Assembly: GCF_014201195.1 (NCBI RefSeq)
Contig: NZ_JACHDS010000001.1
Span: 1,054,001-1,118,000 of the forward strand
Direction of reading: 5' to 3'
Length of the DNA stretch: 64,000 nt
Origin: Nocardiopsis mwathae
GTDB taxonomy: Bacteria > Actinomycetota > Actinomycetes > Streptosporangiales > Streptosporangiaceae
Shown: positions 18,304 to 28,640 of the stretch, piece after piece
Position numbering within the stretch: the stretch's first letter is position 1
Layout: each line of letters opens with the position of its first letter
Position numbers and translations under genes: made by a program
The notes under the pieces: generated by a model
Seen by the model: only the letters and a program-made list of their open reading frames with translations
The model's database searches: none
Told to the model about the DNA's origin: nothing

Positions 18304-21300
18304 TCACCGCAGCCGCAGGCCCTTGGGGGTCGGGTGGAAGCCGGCCGCGGTCAGCGCGGTGTCGAGCGGTGTGCCGAACACCGGCTGCCCATCGGCGCGC
18401 TCGACCGTCAGCGCCGACAGGTGCCCCGCGCGGACCAGGTCGGCGACGGCGGCCGCCGCCCTCGCCAGCACCGCCTCGCCGGAGCCGAAGGTGAGCACCG
18501 TCCGGCCGCCGCGCTCCAGGTAGAGGGTGAGTTCCCCACCGTCGAGGACCACCAGCGCCCCGGCCTTCCGGCCGGGCCGCGCACCGGCCTCGGGGGTCTC
18601 CGGCCAGGGCAGGGCGGCCCCGTACACGTTGGCCGGGTCCGCCGCGGCCAGCACCAGCGCCGGTTCCGCGGCCGGCCCCGCGCCCCCGGCGCCGTCGGGC
18701 TCCGGCCCGAAGGAGCGCAGGCGGTCCACCGCCCCGGGCAGGGCGAACTGCGCCGCACCGAGCCCCTCCACGAAGTAGCCGCGGCGGGCCTTGCCCGCGT
18801 CCTCGAAGGCGCGCAGCACGGGGTAGACCGCGCTGAACCCCCCGGCCCCTCGGCCCCCGTCGCGGCGGCGCTCTCCCCGGCGCTCCTGCTCGGCGACGAC
18901 CGGGCCCCGGGTGACCACACCGTAGCGGTCCAGCAGCGCCGCGACACCGGCGTGGCCGCGCAGCGTCGGGTCGCCCTCACGGTCCCGCAGCACCGACCAG
19001 CGGCCCGCCACGGTCGGCGGCCCGGTCCGCGTCGGCAGAACCGGCCGCCGCGACCGGCCGCGGTGGGCCGTGCCGCCCGCACCGAGCAGGGAGCGCAGCG
19101 GCGCGAGCGTGTCGTTGGTGATCCACCCGGCCCAGGCCAGATCCCACAGCGCGGCCACCAGCCCGGCGTCGGAGACCGCAGCGACCCCCTCGCGCCGCAT
19201 CACCCGGTCGGCGATGTCCCGGAAGAACAGCGCCCCGCCGTCGCGCAGCGCCTCCAGTACCGCCCCGTGCAGCGGCGAGAAGTCCGCGTCGAGCCGTTCC
19301 GGCAGCAGCGTCTCGGCCTCGTCGGCCGGAACCAGGCACACCCACCCGTCCGACCCGCCCCGCGATCCGCCGCGCCCCGAACCCGCGGCGATGGCCCCGG
19401 CACCCGCCCAGACCACCTCACCGGCCTGGGTGAGCTCGTCCAGCAGCGCCGGAGCATAGGCCTCGACCCGGGCGGGAAGGACCAGCGACTCCAGCGCCGA
19501 GGCGGGCACCGGGGCGCCGCGCAGCGACTCCACCGCGGTGAACACCGCGTCCGGGCCGTGCAGCCGCCGTCGCCCGGCGGGGCGGGGACGGGCGGAGGCG
19601 CCGCCCCCCACCTCGGCGGTGACCGGACCGACGTGCTGCCACGCGGGCACGAACCGGGCCAGCGCCCGCTGCGCGACCGGCTCCACCTCGCGCCGCAGCC
19701 GCGCGATCGAGCGCCGCCGCAGCCGCCGCAGCACCTCGGCGTCGCACCACTCCGTGCCGCGCCCGCCCGGCCGGAACTCGCCCTCCAGGATCCGGCCTTC
19801 GGCCCCCAGCCGGCGCAAGGCGTCCCGCACCACCGAGCGGCCGAGCCCGAACCGCGCCGCGACGCCGTCCGCGGTGAACGGGCCGTGCGTGCGCGCGTGG
19901 CGCGACAGCAGGTCGCCCAGCGGATCGGGGACCGGCGCCGTGAACGCCGCGGCCGTGCCCGCGAACGCGGTGTCGGCGCCGCCCCCCGGCCGGGCGAGCC
20001 ACGCGGGAAGCTCCACCCCCAGGGCGTCGCGCAGCCGCGCGGCGTCCTCCACCGCCGCCCAGCGCTCCACACCGGCCACCCGCACACGGACCGCCCGGCG
20101 CCGCTCCTCCAGCTCGGCCAGCCAAGCCCCAGGGTCGGCACCGCTCCCGGTGTCGGCCGTCCGCTCCCGCGCCTCGGCGCTTGTCAGCGGCCCCAGCTCG
20201 CGCAGCAGGTCGGCCATGCCCTCCACACCGCCCTCGGGGCGTACCCGCCGGTCGCCCGCCAGGCGCTGCAGCTGCGCCTCCACCTCCGCGACCACCCCCG
20301 GATCGAGCAGCTCCCGCAGGTGGGCCTGGCCGATCAGGTCGGCGAGCAGCGCCGAGTCCAGGGTCAGCGCCTGCGCCTTGAGCTCGGCCAGCGGCGCGTC
20401 GCCCTCGTAGAGGAACGCGGCCGTATAGCCGAGCAGCAGTGACTGGGCGAAGGGGGACGCCTGCCGCGTCTCCACCTCGACGATGCGCACCCGCCGCGCC
20501 GCGATGTCGGACATGAGCTCGGCCAACCCCGGCACGTCGAACACGTCCCGCAGGCACTCGCGCACCGTCTCCAGCACGATGGGGAACGACCCGAACTTCG
20601 CGGCCACCGCCAGCAGCTGGGCGGAACGGAGACGCTGCTGCCACAGCGGCATGCGCCGCCCCGGGCGGTGGCGTGGCAGCAGCAGCGCCCGGCTCGCGCA
20701 CTCCCGGAAGCGGGCCGCGAACAGGGCCGAGGAGCCGATCTCCGCCGTGACCGCGCTCTCGGTGGCCTCCGGATCCAGGGTCAGCAGCTCCGGGAGCACC
20801 CCCGACCGGTGTGCGCGGCCGCTCCGGTCCGCCGGCTCCTCGACGTCGGGCAGCCGCAGGACGATGCCGTCGTCGTCGTGCACCACCTCCGGGTCCAGGC
20901 CGTAGCGATTCCGCAGCCGTGCCCCGAGCACGAGCGCCCAGGGGGCGTTGACGCGCGCCCCCAGCGGCGAGTGCACCACGAGGCGCCAGTCGCCCAGCTC
21001 GTCGCGGAACCGCTCGACCACGATCGTGCGGTCGTCGGGCACGTGCCCGGTGGCCTCGCGCTGCTCCTCCAGGTAGGCGACGAGGTTCGCCGCGGCCCAC
21101 CCGTCCAGCCCGGCCGCCCGGGCGCGCTCCAGCGCGGCCGCGCGGCCCAGTCCGCCCAGCTCCCGAAGCAGCGCGCCGATCGCCCGCCCCAGCTCCAGCG
21201 GGCGCCCCAGGGCGTCGGCGTTCCAGAACGGCAGCCGCCCCGGGCGGCCGGGCGCGGGTGAGACCAGCACGCGGTCGGCGGTGATGCGCTCGATCCGCCA

Positions 21301-23568
21301 CGAGCTGGCGCCGAGGACGAACACGTCGCCCACCCGCGACTCATAGACCATCTCCTCTTCGAGCTCGCCCACCCGGCTGGGACCGGCGCCGCGCGCCCGG
21401 CGCGCCCCGCTGTCCGGGGCCGGGCCGTCCGCCGAGCCCGGGGCGTCCACCAGGTACACCGGGTAGAGGCCCCGGTCGGGGATGGTCCCGCCGCTGACCA
21501 CGGCCAGCCGCTGGGCGCCCGGGCGGGCCGTGACCGTCCCCTCCTCCCGGTCCCACACCAGGCGCGGGCGCAGCCCGGCGAACTCGTCGGACGGGTAGCG
21601 TCCGGAAAGCATGTCCAGCACGCCGGAGAGCGCGGAATCGGGCAGCGCCGCGAACGGGGCCGCGCGCCGGGCCAGCGCCGCGATGTCGGCGACCGCCCAC
21701 TCCTCCATCGCCGCCATCGCCACGACCTGCTGGGCGAGCACGTCCAGCGGATTGCGCGGCATGCGCAGCTCCTCGATCTCCCCGGACCGCATGCGCTCCG
21801 CCACCACCGTCGCGGCCGGCAGGTCACCGCGGTACTGGGGGACCAGCACACCCCGGGAGACCTCGTCAACGTGGTGCCCGGCGCGGCCCACGCGCTGCAG
21901 GCCGCTGGCCACCGACGGCGGCGACTCGACCTGGACCACCAGGTCCACCGCGCCCATGTCGATGCCCAGTTCCAAACTGGAGGTGGCCACGACGCAGGGC
22001 AGCCGCCCCGCCTTCAGCTCCCCCTCGATGACCGCGCGCTCCCCCTTGGACACCGACCCGTGGTGCGCCCGCGCCACCACCCGGTCGGCGCCCCGGCTCT
22101 GCCCCGACTGCCCGGCCACCTCGGCGGGCCGCGCGTGCGGCGGAAACACGTCCGGGCCGTTCCTCGGCTCCGCTCCCTCGTCGGCTCGCCGCTGGGTGTG
22201 GTCGCTCGCGTTCGCCTTCTCGGTCGTCTGCGCCGTCGGTGTGGTGGTGCCTTCGGCTGTTGCCACCGACGGCTCCGCTCCCTCGTCGGCTCGCCGCTGG
22301 GTGTGGTTGCTCGCGTTCGCCTTCTCGGTCGTCTGCGCCGTCGGTGTGGTGGTGCCTTCGGCTGTTGCCACCGACGGCTCCGCTCCCTCGTCGGCTCGCC
22401 GCTGGGTGTGGTTGCTCGCGTTCGCCTTCTCGGTCGTCTGCGCCGTCGGTGTGGTGGTGCCTTCGGCTGTTGCCACCGACGGCTCCGCTCCCTCGTCGGC
22501 TCGCCGCTGGGTGTGGTTGCTCGCGTTCGCCTTCTCGGTCGTCTGCGCCGTCGGTGTGGTGGTGCCTTCGGCTGTTGCCACCGACGGCTCCGCTCCCTCG
22601 TCGGCTCGCCGCTCGGTCGCCAACTCGTTGAGGCGGGTGCACAGTCGTTCGGCGATACGGCGGGAGTTGGTGAAGACGATGGTCGATCGGTGTCGCTCGA
22701 CGAGGTCGAGGACCTGGGACTCCACATGCGGCCAGATGGAGGTGCGTGCCTTGGCCGCGGTGTCATCCGCGCGCGAGGGGTCGACACCGGCCTCCGGGTT
22801 CGCCATGTCCTCCACCGGGACGGAGATCCGCAGGTCCAAGCGGGGTCGGTCGGGCGGGTGGACGACGGCGGCCGGGCGTGCCCCGCCCAGGAAGGAGGCG
22901 ACCTCCTCGGCGGGGCGCACCGTCGCCGACAAGCCGATGCGCTGGGCCGGCCGGTCCAGGAGGGCGTCCAAGCGTTCCAGGCTCAGCGCCAGGTGCGCCC
23001 CGCGCTTGGTGCCCGCCAGCGCGTGCACCTCGTCCACGATGACCGTCTCGACCCCGCACAGGCCGCTGCGCGCCTGCGAGGTGAGTATGAGGAACAGCGA
23101 CTCGGGTGTGGTGATGAGGATGTCCGGCGGCGCGGTGGCGAGCTTGCGACGCTCGGCCGCGGGGGTGTCGCCGGTGCGCACACCCACGGAGATGTCGGGC
23201 ACCTGCTCGCCCCTCCGCGCGGCCTCGCTCCGGATCCCCGACAGCGGCACCCGCAGGTTCCGCTGGATGTCCGCGGCCAGCGCCTTCAGCGGGGAGACGT
23301 AGAGTACCCGGCAGCGCCGCGACCGGTCCGTCGGGCGTTCGGCCGCCGTGGCCAGTCCGTCCAGCGCCCACAGGAACGCCGCGAGCGTCTTGCCGGAGCC
23401 GGTGGGCGCGATGACCAGCGTGTTCCCGCCTCCGGAGATGGCCTCCCAGGCCCCCGTCTGCGCAGGGGTCGCCCCGGCGGGGAACGCGGCTGCGAACCAG
23501 GTGCGCGTCGCGGGCGAGAAACGGTCGAGCGCGGCGCGGCGACCGGTTCCGGGCGAGTCGGAGCTCAT
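18304..23568 (-). CDS. lhr: Lhr-type superfamily 2 DNA helicase (large helicase-related protein)
   Basis: About 1754 residues from ATG 23568, longer than the ~1500 of typical Lhr. RecA1 has Walker A APTGSGKT (54–61) and the DEVH box (VIVDEVHALAG). RecA2 has SSLELGIDMG and QRVGRAGH. The winged-helix and Lhr core follow, then the long C-terminal Lhr-CTD. It is a 3'-5' single-strand translocase and helicase induced by DNA damage in mycobacteria. An unusual insert of four perfect 35-residue repeats sits between RecA1 and RecA2 (about residues 319–468). It is divergent from the DUF3046 gene next to the recA region. Confidence 0.95.
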   Translation of the reverse strand: MSSDSPGTGRRAALDRFSPATRTWFAAAFPAGATPAQTGAWEAISGGGNTLVIAPTGSGKTLAAFLWALDGLATAAERPTDRSRRCRVLYVSPLKALAADIQRNLRVPLSGIRSEAARRGEQVPDISVGVRTGDTPAAERRKLATAPPDILITTPESLFLILTSQARSGLCGVETVIVDEVHALAGTKRGAHLALSLERLDALLDRPAQRIGLSATVRPAEEVASFLGGARPAAVVHPPDRPRLDLRISVPVEDMANPEAGVDPSRADDTAAKARTSIWPHVESQVLDLVERHRSTIVFTNSRRIAERLCTRLNELATERRADEGAEPSVATAEGTTTPTAQTTEKANASNHTQRRADEGAEPSVATAEGTTTPTAQTTEKANASNHTQRRADEGAEPSVATAEGTTTPTAQTTEKANASNHTQRRADEGAEPSVATAEGTTTPTAQTTEKANASDHTQRRADEGAEPRNGPDVFPPHARPAEVAGQSGQSRGADRVVARAHHGSVSKGERAVIEGELKAGRLPCVVATSSLELGIDMGAVDLVVQVESPPSVASGLQRVGRAGHHVDEVSRGVLVPQYRGDLPAATVVAERMRSGEIEELRMPRNPLDVLAQQVVAMAAMEEWAVADIAALARRAAPFAALPDSALSGVLDMLSGRYPSDEFAGLRPRLVWDREEGTVTARPGAQRLAVVSGGTIPDRGLYPVYLVDAPGSADGPAPDSGARRARGAGPSRVGELEEEMVYESRVGDVFVLGASSWRIERITADRVLVSPAPGRPGRLPFWNADALGRPLELGRAIGALLRELGGLGRAAALERARAAGLDGWAAANLVAYLEEQREATGHVPDDRTIVVERFRDELGDWRLVVHSPLGARVNAPWALVLGARLRNRYGLDPEVVHDDDGIVLRLPDVEEPADRSGRAHRSGVLPELLTLDPEATESAVTAEIGSSALFAARFRECASRALLLPRHRPGRRMPLWQQRLRSAQLLAVAAKFGSFPIVLETVRECLRDVFDVPGLAELMSDIAARRVRIVEVETRQASPFAQSLLLGYTAAFLYEGDAPLAELKAQALTLDSALLADLIGQAHLRELLDPGVVAEVEAQLQRLAGDRRVRPEGGVEGMADLLRELGPLTSAEARERTADTGSGADPGAWLAELEERRRAVRVRVAGVERWAAVEDAARLRDALGVELPAWLARPGGGADTAFAGTAAAFTAPVPDPLGDLLSRHARTHGPFTADGVAARFGLGRSVVRDALRRLGAEGRILEGEFRPGGRGTEWCDAEVLRRLRRRSIARLRREVEPVAQRALARFVPAWQHVGPVTAEVGGGASARPRPAGRRRLHGPDAVFTAVESLRGAPVPASALESLVLPARVEAYAPALLDELTQAGEVVWAGAGAIAAGSGRGGSRGGSDGWVCLVPADEAETLLPERLDADFSPLHGAVLEALRDGGALFFRDIADRVMRREGVAAVSDAGLVAALWDLAWAGWITNDTLAPLRSLLGAGGTAHRGRSRRPVLPTRTGPPTVAGRWSVLRDREGDPTLRGHAGVAALLDRYGVVTRGPVVAEQERRGERRRDGGRGAGGFSAVYPVLRAFEDAGKARRGYFVEGLGAAQFALPGAVDRLRSFGPEPDGAGGAGPAAEPALVLAAADPANVYGAALPWPETPEAGARPGRKAGALVVLDGGELTLYLERGGRTVLTFGSGEAVLARAAAAVADLVRAGHLSALTVERADGQPVFGTPLDTALTAAGFHPTPKGLRLR
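22165..22613 (-). repeat. 105-bp tandem repeat inside lhr, 4.3 copies
   Basis: Units begin at 22165, 22270, 22375 and 22480, with a 29-bp partial unit at 22585. They are identical except one base in the unit at 22165 (Asn to Asp). The period is a multiple of three, so lhr stays open; each unit encodes 35 residues beginning RRADEGAEPSVATAEG and rich in Thr, Ala and Glu. The near-identity points to recent expansion. Confidence 0.95.
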
Positions 23569-23638
23569 GGCCCCAGTCTGCACCGGGCCACCGACGGAAC
23601 ACCGGGGGCCCACCGGTCGGGCGGCTCCGAACTGCGAA

Positions 23639-23667
23639 TCGACACGACACGTGCTGATGCCGATACT
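23639..23667 (+). promoter_or_regulatory. Promoter of the DUF3046 gene
   Basis: TCGACA (23639–23644), a 17-nt spacer and GATACT (23662–23667) end 7 nt before the ATG at 23675. The transcript would be leaderless or nearly so. Confidence 0.4.
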
Positions 23668-23674
23668 GGTAGGG

Positions 23675-23869
23675 ATGAGACTCTCCCACTTTTGGAACCG
23701 CATGTACGAGCAGTTCGGCGAGGCGTACGCCGAGAGCCTTGCCCGCGACTACGTGATCGAGGCCCTCGGCTCGCGTACCGTGCAGCAGGCCCTCGCCGAC
23801 GGGATCGGCGCCAAGGAGGTGTGGCGCGCGGTGTGCGACACCTTCGGCCTGCCCTCCACGGCCAGATAG
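23675..23869 (+). CDS. DUF3046 domain protein
   Basis: 64 residues starting MRLSHFWNRMYEQFG and containing DYVIEALGSRTVQQALADG and KEVWRAVCDTFGLP, the DUF3046 pattern. These small actinobacterial proteins are commonly encoded near recA, as here. No enzymatic function is known. The protein is acidic and helical, suited to protein contacts. It is divergent from lhr, and no Shine-Dalgarno at normal distance precedes the ATG. Confidence 0.85.
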   Translation: MRLSHFWNRMYEQFGEAYAESLARDYVIEALGSRTVQQALADGIGAKEVWRAVCDTFGLPSTAR

Positions 23870-24137
23870 ACGGCCCGCCGCGGCGACGGTTCCCCGGGCG
23901 TGCGGTAGGTCGACCCCACAGGGTGCCGTGCGGCCGACTTCGGGATCGAGAGCGACCCCACCGTGTTCACCGGTTCCGACGAATTCCGCCGAAGATTTCG
24001 ATGAACCTTGAATGGTTGAAATCCTCGTCCAACCGCTTTTCATAGTTCGGGTGGTCCGAATGGGGCCGCCGTACGATGGATTTCTTGATTTCCCCCCGAG
24101 ACCGGTGTGCGCCGGTGGTCGACAAGGAGCGGTTCTC

Positions 24138-24926
24138 ATGCAGGTCCTGGCCGAAGGTGTGGAATTCGCGTATTCCGAGAAGTCGAAGGTGATCGACGGA
24201 ATCACCTGGACGGTCCGTTCCGGGGTCACCGGGTTGGTCGGTGAGAAAGGGTCGGGAAAGACCACGCTCCTTTCCCTGATCGTCACGTTGAAGCAGCCGC
24301 AGCAGGGGCGCCTGATCGTCGGGGGATATGACGTCGGCGGTGTCCCGGGGCGCCGTGCCGCGCGGCGGCTGGTCGGCTTCGTTCCGCAGCAGTACACCCT
24401 CGCCGGGGAGCTCACCGTGGCCGACACCGTCTCCTACTGCGCCTGGGTGAGCGGGGTCCGCCGGGGGCGGTGCGAGGCGGCCGCCGAGCGTGCGCTGGCC
24501 GCGGTCGGGCTGGACGGCCACGGGCGCCGCCGGGTGGGCTCCCTGTCCGCAGACGACCGCCGCCTGGTGGGCTTCGCCGCGGCGCTGGCCCATGACCCCG
24601 AGATCCTGGTTCTGGACGGGCCCGCCGACGGTCTGGACGAGGACCGGCGGGCGGGGCTGGGCGCGATCGTGTCCCGCCTGGCCGCGGACCGCGCGGTCAT
24701 CCTCTCCGCGTCCGACCCGGCCGACGTCGCCGGCATGTGCGCCGACGTCGGCGTGCTGGCCGACGGCCGGATGCTCTTCCAGGGGACGCCGACCGGGGCC
24801 GCGGAGCTGTGGGCGGAGCGGGCACTGCGCGGCGGGTTCGGCACAGACGCCGGGGCAGGCGTTCCGGTGAGTAGAGCCGAGGGCTCCGACCGCGCGGGCG
24901 CGGAGCGATCCCGAGGAGAGCCATGA
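24138..24926 (+). CDS. ABC transporter ATP-binding protein with degenerate catalytic motifs
   Basis: 262 residues from ATG 24138 with AAGGAG 8 nt upstream. Walker A is intact (GEKGSGKTT) and so is the Q-loop (VGFVPQQ). The signature is LSADD instead of LSGGQ. Walker B reads ILVLDGP, so the catalytic Glu is replaced by Gly. The switch His is missing (ILSASDPADV where STHxxxDV is expected). ATP binding is likely, but hydrolysis by the usual mechanism is doubtful. It is translationally coupled (ATGA) to a membrane protein and resembles drug or bacteriocin export ATPases in overall layout. The region upstream is AT-richer than its neighbours. Confidence 0.85.
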   Translation: MQVLAEGVEFAYSEKSKVIDGITWTVRSGVTGLVGEKGSGKTTLLSLIVTLKQPQQGRLIVGGYDVGGVPGRRAARRLVGFVPQQYTLAGELTVADTVSYCAWVSGVRRGRCEAAAERALAAVGLDGHGRRRVGSLSADDRRLVGFAAALAHDPEILVLDGPADGLDEDRRAGLGAIVSRLAADRAVILSASDPADVAGMCADVGVLADGRMLFQGTPTGAAELWAERALRGGFGTDAGAGVPVSRAEGSDRAGAERSRGEP

Positions 24927-26251
24927 TCCCCCTGCGGCTCCACCGGGCGTGCTGGCCCCTGCCCCCGCTGCTCCTCGCCCTCCCCTCCCTCGCCATCACC
25001 CTCCTCACCGCCTACGCCACCGCCGACCAGCTGTCCCTCACGGCCCCGGACTGGACGCACACCTCCGGTCTGATCGCCGACGGAATGCGGCTGCCGACCG
25101 TCGTCGCGGCGGCCGCGGCCGGCCTCATCGCCTGTCGGCTCACCCCGCGCACGCGGATCTTCGCCCAGACCTGGCAGAGTCGCACCGGCTGGCCGTCGGT
25201 GTGGCGCCAGGCCGTCCCCGCCCTCGGCTGGTTCCTCGGCGCCTACCTGCTGGGACTGGTGCCGCTGCTGTGGCGGACGGCGCAGGGGGCCGGCCACGGC
25301 GGCCCCGACCTGCTGGTGGTGGGCGGTGTGCTGGTCGAATTCGCGGCGGTGGTCGCGCTGGGCTACCTCGTCGGGGCGGCGATCGCCAACCCGCTCGCGG
25401 TCCCGGCCGCCGCGGGAGTGGCCCTGCTGACCCTCTACCTGCCGGGCGCCCTGGGTGCGTGGAGCGGGTTCACTCCGGCGGTGGTGGCGGACCGGCCGTA
25501 CCTCGGCATGCGCGAGGAACGCCCCTTCGCCGCCTTCCGCCTGGGGATGTCGGCGTTCGTCCTCATCGTCGCGGCGGTCCTGGCCGACCGGCTGATGCGC
25601 GGTGGCCGGTCCTGGTCGGCCGCCTCCTACGGCCCGGCTGCGGTTCTGCTGGCGGTGGCCGTCGCCCTGATTCCGCCGTACCCGGCATGGGGGTGGGTGG
25701 AGTACGCCCCGGACAAGCCGCAGCTGTGCCAGGACGACCCCGCGGTACGGGTCTGTGTGCACCAGGGGCACGCCGCCTACCTCACCGACACCACCAAGCG
25801 GGCGGCCGCCCTGGTCGGCGCCTACGGGGCCGAGGCGGTGGACTTCACCGAGATACGCGACCTCAGCCTGGCCCGCAGCCACGCCGACGTGCTCGTCGGA
25901 GAGCGCGAGGGGGTGCTGTGGCTGCGTATCCGCCCCGGGTGGGACGCCGAGCGCGACGTCGCGGCGACCCTCACCCGGCGGCTGGTCCCCGACACCGCCG
26001 TGGCGTGCGGCTCCGAGGGGGTGGCGCGCCTGGACCCGGAGGCCGAACCGGAGCAGCGGCGCGCCGCCGTGCTGGTGGAGCTCGGCGCCTGGTTGGAGGG
26101 CGACGCTTCCGGCGGAGCCGAGGGCGGGCCGAGTGAGGATTCCCTGTTCGGGGCGGCCTCGGAGGACGAGGTGCGCGCGTGGATCGGCGAGGCGCGCGGC
26201 AGCATCGCCGCCTGCCAGGTCGATCCGGAGGACCTGCCCTGGCGGCTGTGA
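24923..26251 (+). CDS. Membrane protein with C-terminal soluble domain, partner of the ABC ATPase
   Basis: 442 residues. About six to seven hydrophobic segments occupy the first ~260 residues (starting LPPLLLALPSLAITLL). A hydrophilic region of ~180 residues follows, with two or three cysteines (LCQDDPAVRVCVHQGH) and a Glu/Gly/Ser-rich linker near the end. The fused soluble domain is not one I recognise. The 4-nt overlap with the ATPase gene makes it the cognate permease. The Cys pair around residues 274–282 and the extracytoplasmic prediction suggest a disulphide. A perfect dyad terminator follows. Confidence 0.7.
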   Translation: MIPLRLHRACWPLPPLLLALPSLAITLLTAYATADQLSLTAPDWTHTSGLIADGMRLPTVVAAAAAGLIACRLTPRTRIFAQTWQSRTGWPSVWRQAVPALGWFLGAYLLGLVPLLWRTAQGAGHGGPDLLVVGGVLVEFAAVVALGYLVGAAIANPLAVPAAAGVALLTLYLPGALGAWSGFTPAVVADRPYLGMREERPFAAFRLGMSAFVLIVAAVLADRLMRGGRSWSAASYGPAAVLLAVAVALIPPYPAWGWVEYAPDKPQLCQDDPAVRVCVHQGHAAYLTDTTKRAAALVGAYGAEAVDFTEIRDLSLARSHADVLVGEREGVLWLRIRPGWDAERDVAATLTRRLVPDTAVACGSEGVARLDPEAEPEQRRAAVLVELGAWLEGDASGGAEGGPSEDSLFGAASEDEVRAWIGEARGSIAACQVDPEDLPWRL

Positions 26252-26252
26252 C

Positions 26253-26284
26253 GGTGGCCGGTGCGGCGCGCCGCACCGGCCACC
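26253..26284. terminator. Perfect dyad after the ABC operon
   Basis: Two 16-nt arms (26253–26268, 26269–26284) are exact reverse complements, right after the permease stop and just upstream of the recA control region. Confidence 0.75.
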
Positions 26285-26291
26285 CGTTCGA

Positions 26292-26307
26292 TCGAACAGA
26301 AGTTCGG
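26292..26307 (+). promoter_or_regulatory. LexA (SOS) box of recA
   Basis: TCGAACAGAAGTTCGG matches the actinobacterial SOS box TCGAAC-N4-GTTCGA in 11 of 12 positions. A –10-like TAGGGT follows at 26309–26314, so LexA bound here would cover the promoter. recA starts about 210 nt downstream. Confidence 0.85.
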
Positions 26308-26523
26308 GTAGGGTGGTCCTGTATCCGCAAGTCCACGGAAGTGGCGTGAGACACTGGTGGTCGATGCAACGCCCATCAGGGCGGACGTCCGCCTGGCCCG
26401 TGCAGCGGCGGTGGTGCGGCGGCCGTCCACAGAGTGGCGCGGAACCGTCGTCGAATGTCTCAGCGACCGCGTAGCGTCACTCCCGAGATGAAGAAGAAGA
26501 CACCGACCCAACAGGGGTTCCCC

Positions 26524-27655
<1,132 letters not shown>

Positions 27656-27663
<8 letters not shown>

Positions 27664-28237
27664 CCCGCTGGTATCGGCGGACGGCGAGCAGCCCGAGCAG
27701 GAGGGTGATCCGGCCGGGGCGACCCGGCCGGACGACGATCCCGAGGCCAAGGCGCGCGGTATCTGCCTGCGGCTGCTCACCTCCGCCCCGCGTACCCGGG
27801 CCCAGCTCGAACAGGCGTTGCGGCGGCGCGGCATCCCCGAGGACGTCACCGAATCGGTGCTCGGCCGCTTCGGCGAGGTCGGGCTGATCGACGACGCCGC
27901 GTTCGCCGGTGCGTGGGTCGACTCCCGGCACGCCGGGCGGGGGCTGGGCCGCCGCGCGCTCGCCGCCGAGCTGCGGCGCCGCGGTGTGGCCGAGGAGACG
28001 GTCCGCGACGCCGTCGACGACATCAGCGCCGATCAGGAGGAGGCCGCCGCGCGCCGACTCGTCCGGCGCAAGCTCGACAGCACGCGCGGCGCCCCGGACG
28101 AGGCGCGGGTACGCCGCGCCATGGGCATGCTCGCGCGCAAGGGGTACCCGGCCGGGCTGGCCTACCGGGTGGTCCGTGAGGAGCTGGAGTCGGAGGGCTC
28201 CGGGTTCCAGCTGCCCGACCCGGACCTCGGCCCCTGA
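27656..28237 (+). CDS. recX: Regulatory protein RecX
   Basis: 193 residues. The RecX three-helix repeats contain [17 protein letters not shown] and [15 protein letters not shown]. An acidic N-terminal extension of about 35 residues precedes them. RecX caps RecA filaments and limits recombination. The ATG at 27656 lies inside the end of recA, so the two are co-translated and SOS-controlled together. Confidence 0.95.
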
Positions 28238-28640
28238 GCCGCTGCCCCACCCGGGACGGCACCCGGCCACCGGCCCGGAGTTCCAGGTCACCCGGTTTCC
28301 CACCCGGTGGCCCGGCGACGTCTTCCCGTCGCCCTGACACCCCCCGCGGCGCCGTTCTACCTGGTGAACCTCCCTGCCGCCACCGCGGCCCGCTCATCGG
28401 CCGGGCCGCGATCGTCCGTACCGGTTGCCGGGTCGGGCGGGCGCCCCTAGCCTCACCGCAGCGATACGTGCATGACCCGTCGGCTCCGCACGCGCAGGGT
28501 GCCCCCGCGCGGTAGGGCGACGTGCGCGCCGGTGCGAGCCGGGGTCGGCCGACCCGCGGTCGTCCGCGGACCGACCGGACGGCGGGCGCCTCGGGGCCGG
28601 CCCGCGGCCGTGGACATGCTGTGGGGGTGGGGCAGGAAAC
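28238..28640. other. 403-bp gap between recX and rny
   Basis: It contains a likely recX terminator at 28314–28333 (GGCGACG / CGTCGCC, 6-nt loop). The rest is GC-rich, with no gene recognised on either strand. The promoter of rny should lie here but no clear hexamers stand out. Confidence 0.5.
28314..28333 (+). terminator. recAX terminator
   Basis: A 7-bp perfect stem with a 6-nt loop lies about 77 nt after the recX stop. Confidence 0.4.

Noticed and set aside
17894-18307. 137-codon minus-strand frame between the methyltransferase and lhr
   Set aside because: No motif, no ribosome-binding site and mixed codon use; no support as a gene.
22165-22613. Possible CRISPR array
   Set aside because: The repeats are contiguous 105-bp units without spacers, in frame within lhr, and no cas gene is present.
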